NCBI GenBank assembly: GCA_020634885.1
Contig: JACKAW010000006.1
Location: 1 to 64,000, forward strand
DNA from: Anaerolineales bacterium
GTDB taxonomy: Bacteria > Chloroflexota > Anaerolineae > Anaerolineales > Villigracilaceae
Direction: 5' to 3'
DNA length: 64,000 nt
In this document: positions 8,860 through 17,463 of the stretch, piece by piece
Position numbering within the stretch: position 1 is the first letter of the stretch
Layout: every line of letters begins with the position of its first letter
Made by a program: the position numbers and the translations under genes
The notes under the pieces: model-generated
The model's input: the letters and a program-made list of their open reading frames with translations, nothing else
Told to the model about the DNA's origin: nothing
Database searches by the model: none

Positions 8860-9511
8860 GTGCGGCTTTCAAGAACTCAAACGTGCGGCTCCATGCCAAC
8901 TGCGCGGCAGCGGAATCGTATTCGGGGCGGTCATCTTCCATGAACCAATGGGCAACCCCGGGGTAGATGTGAAGCGTGTAATCCACACCTGCTTCCTTCA
9001 TTTGCCCGAACTTCTTATCCACCCATTCGTTCGGCTCCCACTCATCATTGTCGCTGAAATGTCCCATCACCTTCGCGGTGATCTTGCTCACATCCATATC
9101 TTCATTGCCGTAAAAAAGAGTTACTGCGCCAACCTGCTCCGAAACCGTAGAAGCAAGGATCAACGCCCACGCGCCGCCCATCGAAAAACCTACAACGCCA
9201 ATTTTTCCTTTTGTGATTTCGCGCAGATAGTCTTTGGCTGTAAACACCACGCCGCCGGTAAAATCGCTGTTGCTGTTTTCCATCAACGCCTTGGCTTCAT
9301 CAATGGTCGTTGCGATCTGCCCTTCGCGCATGTCAGGGGCAAGCACGGTAAAACCCTGTGAAGCGATCTGGTTGCAAACTTGTTTAAAGAATGGTTTCAA
9401 ACCCCACCAGGCATGTAGAACCAACACACCTGGTCCGCCGCCGTTGGCAAGGTAGGCATACACTTTTTTATCGTTCACGCTCAATTGCAGGTCGGATGTT
9501 TGAATAGCCAT
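8855..9511 (-). CDS. Dienelactone hydrolase family protein
   Basis: An alpha/beta hydrolase of 218 residues. The nucleophile elbow is GFSMGG (Ser in place of the Cys of classical dienelactone hydrolase). The acid is likely the Asp in FSDNDEW and the base the His in PGVAHWF. It is cytoplasmic, with no signal peptide. The start MAIQTSDLQL follows AAGGAGAT. The last codons run into a REP-like palindrome. Natural substrate unknown; carboxyesters or lactones are possible. Confidence 0.85.
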   Translation of the reverse strand: MAIQTSDLQLSVNDKKVYAYLANGGGPGVLVLHAWWGLKPFFKQVCNQIASQGFTVLAPDMREGQIATTIDEAKALMENSNSDFTGGVVFTAKDYLREITKGKIGVVGFSMGGAWALILASTVSEQVGAVTLFYGNEDMDVSKITAKVMGHFSDNDEWEPNEWVDKKFGQMKEAGVDYTLHIYPGVAHWFMEDDRPEYDSAAAQLAWSRTFEFLKAAL

Positions 9512-9628
9512 GGTAATCTCCTTTAATTTATTATAAGAACATGCGTTCCCTTTTTAGAAAAAAATAAGCTATTCTAAAATCTAAATTATCAGATTCATTT
9601 ATATGTAAACTCAGAGAAGATATTAATC

Positions 9629-11200
9629 CTATTGAGCCTGATCGTAATATTCTTCGAGAAGATAATTATATTGCCCTGTATTCATCTCCCAAATCGCCAC
9701 CAATCGTTTTCGAGAAAAAAGTTGCCCACTAATAATGAAGTCCAGTTTTTCATAATACTCTGAAAGATTTGGGTCTTCGATCCGATTTTTTTGAGTTCTG
9801 ATCGTTTCATAATACCCGTTTGGTAGGTCACGCATGAAATGACCAATACGCCAATTTTCAGCATTCATCTTGAGACGGGCAAGAAAGGGGTCACATAGTG
9901 CATTGATGTCAATTATATGAACCTTGGGTCCTGCAAAGAATCCCATCATACCAACCGTATCTTCAATAACGATTGGAGTACCTTCAAGATTGTAAGCAAG
10001 ACCTCTATCTGCCCAGGCATGTTTAGGCATTTTTAAACTTTTATCAATAGAAAAAATACTTGTTGCCTGAAAATAATACATTCTTTCATCGGAAATAAGA
10101 CTTTGATCATCTATAAATTGGCTGGAAGAGTAGTCTTGTAAATTTACTGGAGAAATATTGAAATATTGCAGATTTTTATAATTGCCAAGACCAGTGCATA
10201 TTAAGAGGATGATAAAGATTAGTTGATATTTTTGTTTTATAGGTTGAATTAGTTTTAACAGCAGATACGAGGCGGCAACAAAGATTGCAGAAAAAAACCT
10301 CCCGCTCATAAAATCTCCGCCAATATAAATTACATAGGCTCCATACAGCACGATGCCTAATGTGATTAGTTTAGCCTTAGCTTCTCCACGTACGAATGCC
10401 AATCCTATTGAGAGAGTAATGGTTAATAAAGTGATTGGATCCCACTTAAGCGAGTTTGAATAATATAAAACACCCTGCTTAAAAAGAAGAACATTGGGGA
10501 TACCTGAGTTTAATTTTGCGTATGCAGTGTTCGGGTAGGGGAAACCATAATAGAAAACGGAAAATAATTCCCATAATATAAAGGGGGCAAAACCAGCAAT
10601 TAGTAAAAAGAAACCACGAATGCTTCTGTTTTTTGTCCAGAATAAATATCCAATTGTTGGAATGAAAAAAAGGATGCTATCCATTCGGTTGGTTGTACTT
10701 AAACCTGCGATTAAACAGACAGTGAAAAAATCATTTTTTTCACCAAGAACAACGATTATGAAGAGAATAAACAACAAATGAGTAAGCGGATTCTCCAACC
10801 CGGAACTTGAATAATCTAAAAACGCTTTTGAAAGCATCAAAATACCCCACCCTGCAAACATAAGAAGTGGATAACCCAAAAACTGTCGGACATACACCCT
10901 GATAACAATGAACGAAATGGATAGACTTGCTATTATTAAAGCAAAGTAGCCATCTCTAACAAGAAAATATATGATACTGAGAAGAAACATCCATAATGGG
11001 TGGGTGTAACTTTGCACTCTTTCTGAGATGTTCCATGTCAAACCAAATCCATTTACCCAGTTATCTATGGTTCTTAAGGTAATAAACGCATCATCGCTAA
11101 CCCAAACAAAGCGTAAAAGGATTAGCAATGATATGAAGCCTAATGTGAGCGAAATGACTTTGGTTTGGTGACTTGGTATCATACTTTTATTATTCTGCAT
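9629..11200 (-). CDS. GT-C membrane glycosyltransferase, AftB-like
   Basis: A polytopic membrane protein of about 523 residues with roughly ten hydrophobic segments. Its N-terminal region after TM1 (SDDAFITLRTIDNW, then NGFGLTWN and ERVQSYTHPLW) matches my knowledge of the mycobacterial AftB-type arabinofuranosyltransferases that use lipid-linked sugar donors. The DD pair in the first external loop is the expected catalytic acid site. The start at 11200 is uncertain; the frame is open to 11287. The gene is visibly richer in A and T than its neighbours, which suggests horizontal acquisition. Role inferred: transfer of a sugar to a surface glycan or lipid. Confidence 0.6.
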   Translation of the reverse strand: MQNNKSMIPSHQTKVISLTLGFISLLILLRFVWVSDDAFITLRTIDNWVNGFGLTWNISERVQSYTHPLWMFLLSIIYFLVRDGYFALIIASLSISFIVIRVYVRQFLGYPLLMFAGWGILMLSKAFLDYSSSGLENPLTHLLFILFIIVVLGEKNDFFTVCLIAGLSTTNRMDSILFFIPTIGYLFWTKNRSIRGFFLLIAGFAPFILWELFSVFYYGFPYPNTAYAKLNSGIPNVLLFKQGVLYYSNSLKWDPITLLTITLSIGLAFVRGEAKAKLITLGIVLYGAYVIYIGGDFMSGRFFSAIFVAASYLLLKLIQPIKQKYQLIFIILLICTGLGNYKNLQYFNISPVNLQDYSSSQFIDDQSLISDERMYYFQATSIFSIDKSLKMPKHAWADRGLAYNLEGTPIVIEDTVGMMGFFAGPKVHIIDINALCDPFLARLKMNAENWRIGHFMRDLPNGYYETIRTQKNRIEDPNLSEYYEKLDFIISGQLFSRKRLVAIWEMNTGQYNYLLEEYYDQAQ

Positions 11201-11388
11201 TAGCCTGTACCTGTTTTTATGAGTTCTATTTTTCGTAGGTCCAATAAAATATCGCTGATTAATCGACGTTATTATCGGCATAGTCACTTTAGATTATGGG
11301 TGACCAATCTAATTGCTTGGGAATTTACAATCAGCGCCTCACTCTGGACTTATAGCCTGTGTACTGTTCTTTGAATTTTTTCTCTATC

Positions 11389-11709
11389 TCATTCCTCAAA
11401 ATCAAGTTTTGCCTTTAACGGTGGGTTGTGCCAGAACCAATCCATCCAATCGGCGTAGGCAACGCCTTTTTGTTTGGTGTATGACCAAACCTCGGCATTT
11501 AATTTATGTTTATCGAACCATGTGTTTCTTTTTACAAGATCAATTTTCCCAGACCAACGGACGGTTTTATCTGAATTGTAAATGGTTAGGCTTTGTCCAT
11601 TTTCAAGGAAAAAAGGCGCTTTCAAACCTTCATAGTGAAAGGCAAACTCAATGCGCCCTTCCCAACCTTGTTCCCAATAGGCTTCCAATTCGCCTTCGAT
11701 TGTGCGCAT
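11389..11709 (-). CDS. Small hypothetical protein
   Basis: A 106-residue soluble protein, not recognised. It is rich in aromatic residues (Trp, Tyr, Phe) and looks all-beta, with YNSDKTVRWSGKI and EVWSYTKQKG stretches. Its start codon overlaps the stop of the methyltransferase by one base (TAATG), so the two are translationally coupled in the minus-strand operon E2-methyltransferase-this gene. About 190 bases separate it from the glycosyltransferase downstream. Confidence 0.6.
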   Translation of the reverse strand: MRTIEGELEAYWEQGWEGRIEFAFHYEGLKAPFFLENGQSLTIYNSDKTVRWSGKIDLVKRNTWFDKHKLNAEVWSYTKQKGVAYADWMDWFWHNPPLKAKLDFEE

Positions 11710-12332
11710 TATCCTGCTTTCTTTTTTGCCGCCATCAGGAAGACTGGGAATTCTTTTTTCTTCCCATCAATTTCCTTTTTGATAATATGCGCGATTGAAA
11801 AACGGACATCTTCAAACCCGGCTTTTTCAACCTGCTCCTGTAGTTTCGTATGAGCAAACCCTTTGTGAACATCCACCGTTCCATCGGTGTGGAAAGAACC
11901 GTCTTCCTTGTCCAAGTCTGCTATTATAAGAAAACCATTGGGCATTAAAAGCTCATGGAACTTTTTTAGAATATCTTCCGTGTTTTGAATGTGATGTAAG
12001 GTGAGAAGCGAATAGGTGATGTGAAATTTTTCGGCGGGCGCTGGCTCTGTGGTCAAGTCGAGGTGCAGAGGCTGCATATTCGTCACGCCAGATGCGGCAA
12101 TCTTTTCCTTCAGAACATCCAACATACCCTGCGATGTATCCGCAAGTGTAATATGCTCAAATTCATCTTTGAGCGCAAAACTCAATAAGCCAGTGCCGCA
12201 TCCATATTCAAAGGCGTGCATCTGATGTGTGAGCGGAACAGCTTTACGGATGGCATCTGCCACTTCAAAAGCGCGGTTTACCTTCTTGGGGTCAGAGTCC
12301 CAGTCTTTTGCGCGTTCATCAAAATTTGTCAT
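11709..12332 (-). CDS. Class I SAM-dependent methyltransferase
   Basis: The product is 207 residues. SAM-binding motif I is AFEYGCGTGLLS, followed by ITLADTSQGML (motif II acid) and FHITYSLLTLHHI (post-motif). This matches the Methyltransf_11/12 group acting on small molecules; the substrate is unknown. The start ATG overlaps the stop of the E2 gene by 4 bases (ATGA), so it is coupled to E2 translation. The GGAG ahead of the ATG lies inside E2. Confidence 0.85.
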   Translation of the reverse strand: MTNFDERAKDWDSDPKKVNRAFEVADAIRKAVPLTHQMHAFEYGCGTGLLSFALKDEFEHITLADTSQGMLDVLKEKIAASGVTNMQPLHLDLTTEPAPAEKFHITYSLLTLHHIQNTEDILKKFHELLMPNGFLIIADLDKEDGSFHTDGTVDVHKGFAHTKLQEQVEKAGFEDVRFSIAHIIKKEIDGKKKEFPVFLMAAKKKAG

Positions 12333-13564
12333 GCCCAATTCTCCAATGTATCTTTGACTTTGGCTAAAAACCAATCTGCGGATGCGCCATCGAGGATGCG
12401 ATGGTCAAAGACGAAGGACATATACACCATCGGGCGGATGGCGATGGCGTCATCTTCTGTGACGACCACACGCTTCTGCATCGCGCCGACGCCGAGGATT
12501 CCAGCCTGAGGTTGGTTGATCACCGGAAACGCGAAGAGTGATCCGCTTACGCCGTGATTGGTCAATGTGAATGTGCCGCCTTTGACATCATCGGGTTGTA
12601 GCTTCTTGCTTCGCGAGCGTGTAGCCAGGTCGTTGATTGTTCTCGCCATTGCCAGCAAAGATAAATTATCCGCGTTTTTTATGACGGGGACAATCAAGCC
12701 GTCTTCGCCGAGCGAAACCGCCATGCCCAGATTGATATTTTTATGCACAAGCAGACCTTCATCTGTCCATGAGGAATTGGTCTGTGGGTAGGCTTTGAGT
12801 CCCGCCACGATTGCCATCATGAAGTAGGCAGTAAATGTCAGGTTGACGCCATCGCGCTCAAAAGCGGTTTTGTTCGCGGCGCGGTGTTTGGCAACCTTGC
12901 TCATATCCGCTTCCATCACGGTCAACACATGCGGCGAGGTATGCTTGGATTCGACCATGTGCTGTGCGATGGATTTGCGCATGGAGGTATGTTTGATTAA
13001 GGTGTCAAGCGCTCCGGTTTCAGGCGTCGGGTTGGAAGGTTTGGAGGTTGGAAGGTTGGAAGGTTGACTTGTTGCTTTCGACTTTCCACTTTCCACATAA
13101 TTCAGTACATCGTTCTTCGTAATACGCCCATTCAACCCTGTGCCGTTGACCTGCGTCAAGTCCACGCCATGTTCGGCGGCAATGCGGGCAACAACAGGGG
13201 ATATGAAGCCGAGGTCGCGGTTTGTGGTTTGTGGTTGGTGGTTGACAGCAGGTGATTGCTGGGCGGCAGATACTGGCGAAGGAGTTGAACTGTCAACTGT
13301 CAATTGCCCACTATCAACCGACTCCCCAGGTTTGCCTATGATCGCCAGTAGCTCGCCGACTTTGGCAGCGATTCCTTCTTGCGTGATAATTTTCAAAATC
13401 GTTCCTGTCGTCGGTGCAGGGATTTCGGTATCGACTTTATCGGTGTTCACTTCAAGCAGTGGTTCCAACTCATTAATGGTGTCACCTTCCTGCTTAAGCC
13501 ATTTTGTGACGGTGACTTCGTCCACGCCTTCGCCGAGCCGGGGTACATAAACTTTTGTCGCCAT
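12329..13564 (-). CDS. Dihydrolipoamide acyltransferase (E2) of a 2-oxoacid dehydrogenase complex
   Basis: Carries acyl groups from E1 to CoA. Of 411 residues, 1-78 form the lipoyl domain with the lipoylated lysine in NTDKVDTE (K43). The E3/E1-binding peripheral domain lies around 120-160 (ISPVVARIAAEHGVDL), and the catalytic CoA-acyltransferase domain ends with DHRILDGA (catalytic His and Asp). Both linkers contain heptad-like DNA repeats (13031-13096 and 13219-13320) that translate to low-complexity sequence such as VDSGQLTVDS. The start at 13564 follows GGAGATC. Upstream are the GxxExxY insertion and E1; the methyltransferase overlaps its stop. Whether the complex is PDH or branched-chain type is undecided. 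Confidence 0.93.
   Translation of the reverse strand: MATKVYVPRLGEGVDEVTVTKWLKQEGDTINELEPLLEVNTDKVDTEIPAPTTGTILKIITQEGIAAKVGELLAIIGKPGESVDSGQLTVDSSTPSPVSAAQQSPAVNHQPQTTNRDLGFISPVVARIAAEHGVDLTQVNGTGLNGRITKNDVLNYVESGKSKATSQPSNLPTSKPSNPTPETGALDTLIKHTSMRKSIAQHMVESKHTSPHVLTVMEADMSKVAKHRAANKTAFERDGVNLTFTAYFMMAIVAGLKAYPQTNSSWTDEGLLVHKNINLGMAVSLGEDGLIVPVIKNADNLSLLAMARTINDLATRSRSKKLQPDDVKGGTFTLTNHGVSGSLFAFPVINQPQAGILGVGAMQKRVVVTEDDAIAIRPMVYMSFVFDHRILDGASADWFLAKVKDTLENWA
13031..13096. repeat. Short tandem repeats inside the E2 linker
   Basis: GGTTGGAA/GGTTTGGA units (13031-13065) are followed by heptads CTTTCGA, CTTTCCA, CTTTCCA (13075-13095). The same heptads occur in the ThyX-like gene at 40613-40647. 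They encode part of the linker between the peripheral and catalytic domains of E2. Confidence 0.7.
13219..13320. repeat. Second short tandem repeat tract inside the E2 linker
   Basis: TTTGTGG/TTGGTGG units at 13219-13245 and AACTGTC/AACTGTCAATTG units at 13284-13320. They encode the linker after the lipoyl domain. Confidence 0.6.
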
Positions 13565-13583
13565 AAGATCTCCAGTTTTTCTC

Positions 13584-14056
13584 ACCGCAGAGACGCGGAG
13601 AGCGCAGAGTTTTTATTCTTTGAACCCCAGAACAAGGCGCTTCACGCCTTTTACCAGGATTGGAACATTGAAATTAATAATTAATCCGACTTTCCAGTTA
13701 CCAAGACGCATATAAGTTAAGGCTTGCGCTTCATGAATAGGTGAAATACTATCAACTGACTTTAATTCAACGATAACTTCATTGTTTACCAGTAAATCTA
13801 TTCGATAACCGCAATCTAATTTTGTCCCCTTGTAAATAACAGGTAAAGGGACTTGTCTCTTGAATGAAATGTTGCGCAGATTTAATTCATGGCATAAGCA
13901 CTCTTCATAAGCAGATTCGAGTAACCCGGGACCCAGATGCTTATGAACTTCGATGGCAGCCCCAATCACCGCCTCTGTGGTTTTATTTATTTCTTGAACA
14001 AGTTTTATGCCGTTTTCACTCATTGCTCTTCTCCGCGAACTCTGCGTCTCTGCGGT
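13584..14056. mobile_element. GxxExxY gene cassette bounded by inverted repeats
   Basis: The left end (13584-13609) begins ACCGCAGAGACGC and the right end (14031-14056) is its inverted counterpart ending GCGTCTCTGCGGT. The arms match closely over the outer 13 bases and loosely beyond. The cassette lies between the stop codon of E1 and the start of E2, and its right end abuts the E1 stop. It holds only the GxxExxY gene. No transposase is present and no target duplication could be identified. Confidence 0.6.
13613..14023 (-). CDS. GxxExxY protein (PD-(D/E)XK nuclease-like)
   Basis: A 136-residue protein of the GxxExxY family: GPGLLESAY at 31-39 gives the name motif. Nuclease-fold residues appear as the GYRIDLLVN and VIVELKS stretches (D-ExK). 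The biological role of this family is not established; some members may be nucleases. The gene sits between E1 and E2 of a dehydrogenase operon, on the same strand, and is bounded by inverted repeats, so it looks like an insertion. GGAGAAGAGCA precedes the ATG. Confidence 0.85.
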   Translation of the reverse strand: MSENGIKLVQEINKTTEAVIGAAIEVHKHLGPGLLESAYEECLCHELNLRNISFKRQVPLPVIYKGTKLDCGYRIDLLVNNEVIVELKSVDSISPIHEAQALTYMRLGNWKVGLIINFNVPILVKGVKRLVLGFKE

Positions 14057-16470
14057 TAATCGAACTTGGGATACAACGATGGATCCACTTCGTGCATCAT
14101 CTCATAGATAGCATCGAACACCGACTCGGCGCTTGGCTTGCTCCAGTAATCGCCATCACTGCCGTATGCGGGGCGGTGTGCAGAAGCGGATAGGGTTCGG
14201 GCAGGGGAGTCTAAATGGAAGTAGCCGCCTTGTTTTTCGATCACTTCCTGCATCATGTAGGCAGTTGCTCCGCCGGGTACATCTTCATCCACGAATAGAA
14301 TACGGTTGGTGTTCTTGAGTGATTCGACGATCTTGCCGTGAACATCGAAAGGCATGAGGGATTGAACATCAATAACCTCGATATCAATCCCTGCTTTACT
14401 TAGTTTCTCGGCGGCATCCAGCACGATGCGGCAACATGCGCCGTAGGTGACCACTGTCACATCTCTGCCATGGCGTAACACTTCAGGCACACCCAATGGT
14501 ACTGTGATCTCCCCGATATTATCTGGGAGGCGTTCTTTTACGCGGTATCCATTCAAAACTTCTATCACAATGGCGGGTTCATCGGCTTTCAAAAGCGTAT
14601 TGTAAAAACCGGCGGCGCGGGTCATATCGCGTGGGACAAGCATATACATACCGCGAGTCAAATTTAAAATGCCTGCCATGGGTGAACCGGCGTGCCAGAC
14701 ACCTTCGAGCCTGTGCCCGCGTGTTCGCACGATCACAGGCGCTTTTTGTCCGCCTGCGGTGCGCCAGTGTAAAGAGGCTAGGTCATCGCTCATGGTTTGC
14801 AAAGCGTAGAGCACATAATCAAGATATTGAATTTCAGCAATCGGACGCAACCCGCGCATTGCCATGCCGATCGCCTGACCCAGAATGGTCGCTTCGCGGA
14901 TGCCGGTATCTGTCACGCGGTATTCGCCGTACTTTTCCTGCATTCCCTTAAAGCCTTGATTCACATCGCCCAATTTGCCTACATCTTCCCCAAAGGCGAT
15001 CAGGCGCGGCTCACGGGCAAGAGCGGAATCAAATGCAGCGTTGACCACTTCAAAGCCGAACATCGTTTTTGAGGTGCTTGAATACACGGGCTTCACCTCG
15101 TCAATTTTCATGGCGGAGCCTGAGTACAGGTGAGAACTATATCGTTGCGCGTTTTCTTTGTCGTATTCCTTTGCCCATTGCGCAAGGACTTGTTTGGTGG
15201 GATTGGCTTCTGTGCGCAGCAGACGTAGTGCCTCGTGCGCGGCACTGTGGATATCGCGCCTCGTGTATGACGGGAGGTTTGCCAGCCGATCTTTGAGCAT
15301 TCTCAACTCTGCGGCAAGGTTCGAGGAACCAGCGATCTCGTCCAGCATATCCATCACTTGCCCACGCTCTTCGTGAATGGGGGCGAGGTAGGCATCCCAT
15401 GCGGTTTTGCGGAGTCCCTCCACAGTGTTGTAGTCTTCTTTTTCGAGAGAATCAAGCTCGGGCGCGGAAATGACGCGGTTTTTTATCATCCACTCGCGCA
15501 TTTTCTTAAGCCCGTCAAATTCCTCTTCCCACTTTAATCGTTCTGAAGATTTGTAGCGTTCGTGGCTGCCGCTGGTACTGTGACCTTGCGGCTGAGTCAC
15601 ATCTGTTATATGAACCAGTGCAGGGATGTGATATTCGCGGGCGATCTCTGCGGCGGTTTGGTAGGTTTCTACAAGGGCGGGGTAATCCCAGGCGGGCACG
15701 GAGTAAAGATCGTAGCCATGCATACATTTTTCTTCGGGGCATGGGTCGCGTTGAAAGCCGCTTAGAATGGCGCCGATATTTTCTTTAACCATCTGGAATT
15801 GGTTGGGAACGGAGATGCCGTAGCCATCATCGTAGATGGTGATGATGGCGGGCGCTTTTAATACACCTATGGCGTTGACCGCTTCCCAAAAATGACCCTC
15901 GGCTGTAGACGCGTTGCCGATGGTGGCGAAGGTGATCTCATTGCCGTTGATGGAGAAATCTTTCATGCCTTGCAGGGTTGCGAGGTTGCGGTAAAGGACG
16001 GATGCATACGCAAGCCCAACACTGCGCGGCATTTGTGCGGCAGTGCAAGAGACATCTGAAGCGGTGTTGTACAGTTGGGTTTGGGCGCGCCATGTGCCGT
16101 TGAGGTTCAAGTGGCGCGTGCTAAAGTGGGCGTTCATTTGCCTGCCGCCGCTGGCGGGGTCGTGGTTGGTATCGGCGTGGGCATAAAGTTGGGCAAAGAA
16201 TTCCTGAATGCTTGTGATGCCAAGCATGAACATCCAGGTTTGGTCGCGGTAATAGCCTGAGCGCCAATCTCCTTTTTTGAAGGCACGGGCAATGGCGAGT
16301 TGGGCAATTTCTTTGCCATCGCCAAAGATTCCAAATTTTGCCTTGCCGCTTAGAACTTCACGTCTACCAATAAGAGAAACCTGCCTGCTTTGATAGGCGA
16401 GGCGGTAATCTTTTATGATCTCATCTTTTTCAAGGGGAAGCGCAATCGTACCCTTCTTTTTGTTGGGCAT
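14056..16470 (-). CDS. Fused alpha/beta E1 subunit of a 2-oxoacid dehydrogenase complex
   Basis: Thiamine-diphosphate-dependent decarboxylation of a 2-oxoacid and reductive acylation of lipoyl-E2. The 804 residues hold a complete alpha half (about 1-430; ThDP motif from IGNASTAEGHFWEAVN to DDGYGISVP) and a complete beta half (about 465-804; GEDVGKLGDVNQGF, IQYLDYV). The fused form with GN instead of GD at the start of the ThDP motif resembles the Bacteroidetes-type fused E1. Substrate could be pyruvate or branched-chain oxoacids. The start at 16470 follows AGGAGAGAG. First gene of the E1-[GxxExxY]-E2-methyltransferase unit. Confidence 0.9.
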   Translation of the reverse strand: MPNKKKGTIALPLEKDEIIKDYRLAYQSRQVSLIGRREVLSGKAKFGIFGDGKEIAQLAIARAFKKGDWRSGYYRDQTWMFMLGITSIQEFFAQLYAHADTNHDPASGGRQMNAHFSTRHLNLNGTWRAQTQLYNTASDVSCTAAQMPRSVGLAYASVLYRNLATLQGMKDFSINGNEITFATIGNASTAEGHFWEAVNAIGVLKAPAIITIYDDGYGISVPNQFQMVKENIGAILSGFQRDPCPEEKCMHGYDLYSVPAWDYPALVETYQTAAEIAREYHIPALVHITDVTQPQGHSTSGSHERYKSSERLKWEEEFDGLKKMREWMIKNRVISAPELDSLEKEDYNTVEGLRKTAWDAYLAPIHEERGQVMDMLDEIAGSSNLAAELRMLKDRLANLPSYTRRDIHSAAHEALRLLRTEANPTKQVLAQWAKEYDKENAQRYSSHLYSGSAMKIDEVKPVYSSTSKTMFGFEVVNAAFDSALAREPRLIAFGEDVGKLGDVNQGFKGMQEKYGEYRVTDTGIREATILGQAIGMAMRGLRPIAEIQYLDYVLYALQTMSDDLASLHWRTAGGQKAPVIVRTRGHRLEGVWHAGSPMAGILNLTRGMYMLVPRDMTRAAGFYNTLLKADEPAIVIEVLNGYRVKERLPDNIGEITVPLGVPEVLRHGRDVTVVTYGACCRIVLDAAEKLSKAGIDIEVIDVQSLMPFDVHGKIVESLKNTNRILFVDEDVPGGATAYMMQEVIEKQGGYFHLDSPARTLSASAHRPAYGSDGDYWSKPSAESVFDAIYEMMHEVDPSLYPKFD

Positions 16471-16504
16471 GTACTCTCTCTCCTGAGTTTGTGTTGTTGG
16501 AAAT

Positions 16505-16640
16505 TATACCGTAGGGGCGACCCGCCCAAATTTGAGGTTGGATTTGTTGGGGAATTTTTTCACACTATTATGGCGAAGTGTGCCGGATGAAGGCTCGCCC
16601 TGTGTGCGGGGAAAATTCTGCAAGCAGGGCGACCCTCTCT
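16505..16640. repeat. REP-like GTAGGGGCGACCC block
   Basis: GTAGGGGCGACCC occurs at 16512-16524 and again at 17250-17262; inverted or partial forms (GGGCGACCC, GGGTTGCCCCTAC) occur at about 16628-16636, 17368-17376 and 17456-17466. They surround the transposase remnant. No gene is seen in 16471-16732. Confidence 0.55.
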
Positions 16641-16732
16641 GGGTTAATCATGATGACTGTTTAACAGGAATACTTGGTTAGATTTAATTCTGGCAAAACT
16701 TTGACGGGTACCACAAGGGTATGCTATCGTCC

Positions 16733-17241
16733 CTACGGTTTGATGTTTGCAGGATTTTCATCATCTTCGTTCCAAAGTGAAGGTTTCGCTTCGATATAGT
16801 CGCTTTTATTTTTTAAATCCGTTTCATCGCGAATGACGTGTTCGTAATAATTTCTCTGCCAGATGGGGGTGTCGTGCAGATTTGGGATCTTCCAGAGGCT
16901 GCGGGTTGCCCTTGATTTGAATTGTCCAATGATTACCCCCAGTGAAGCAGGTTTTGGACCGCGAGGTGGATTTGGCGATTCTGCTGCATTGATATGCCGC
17001 AGGGCGTTGTGAATAAATTGATTCGGCAGGGCTTCAGGCGTTTGGGAAGTTCTAATAACTCAGCCAGCACAATCTTTCCCGCTTTGTTCAAAATCATTTT
17101 CCCATTCAAAATTTCTCCGAAAAGCATATCTCTGCGTCATGTTACGATGGTTACATAATACGCGCCCGTCCACGAATAGTCATAACTTTGCAGGCGTATG
17201 GATCGGCGGTGATGTTTCTGCGGGTCAAATTTCGATTTCAT
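16733..17241 (-). pseudogene. Decayed REP-associated tyrosine transposase (IS200-like)
   Basis: Three fragments in different frames line up with a REP-associated tyrosine transposase. The N-terminus is from 17241 (MKSKFDPQKHHRRSIRL, then SYDYSWTGAYYVTIVT), broken by a stop near 17137. A middle fragment lies at about 17110-17000 (LFGEILNGKMILNKAGK, then LAELLELPKR). The C-terminal fragment lies at about 16890-16735 (PIWQRNYYEHVIRDETDLK, then the SDYIEAKPSLWNEDDENP segment). The HUH catalytic region is missing, so it is inactive. Such enzymes mobilise REP palindromes, which fits the GTAGGGGCGACCC copies on both sides. Confidence 0.75.
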
Positions 17242-17463
17242 AGATACTGTAGGGGCGACCCGTACATGAGGGAGATACCTTGTTTTGCAAATTTTCTCGT
17301 CTTTCGTAACTCTAATTTGCAGGGCAAGGGTCGCCCTTGGTTTACAACCCAATGCGTTCTTCTGAAAATTGGCAAGGGCGACCCTTGTAGGGCAAATGGG
17401 AACTGGTGTTAAACGAAACCGGTTTGCCAGATTCGGTTCTGGTTTAACCCTGACGGGTTGCCC

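Noticed and set aside
13031..13320. Possible CRISPR array in the E2 gene
   Set aside because: The units are 7-8 bases without regular spacers and remain in frame with E2.
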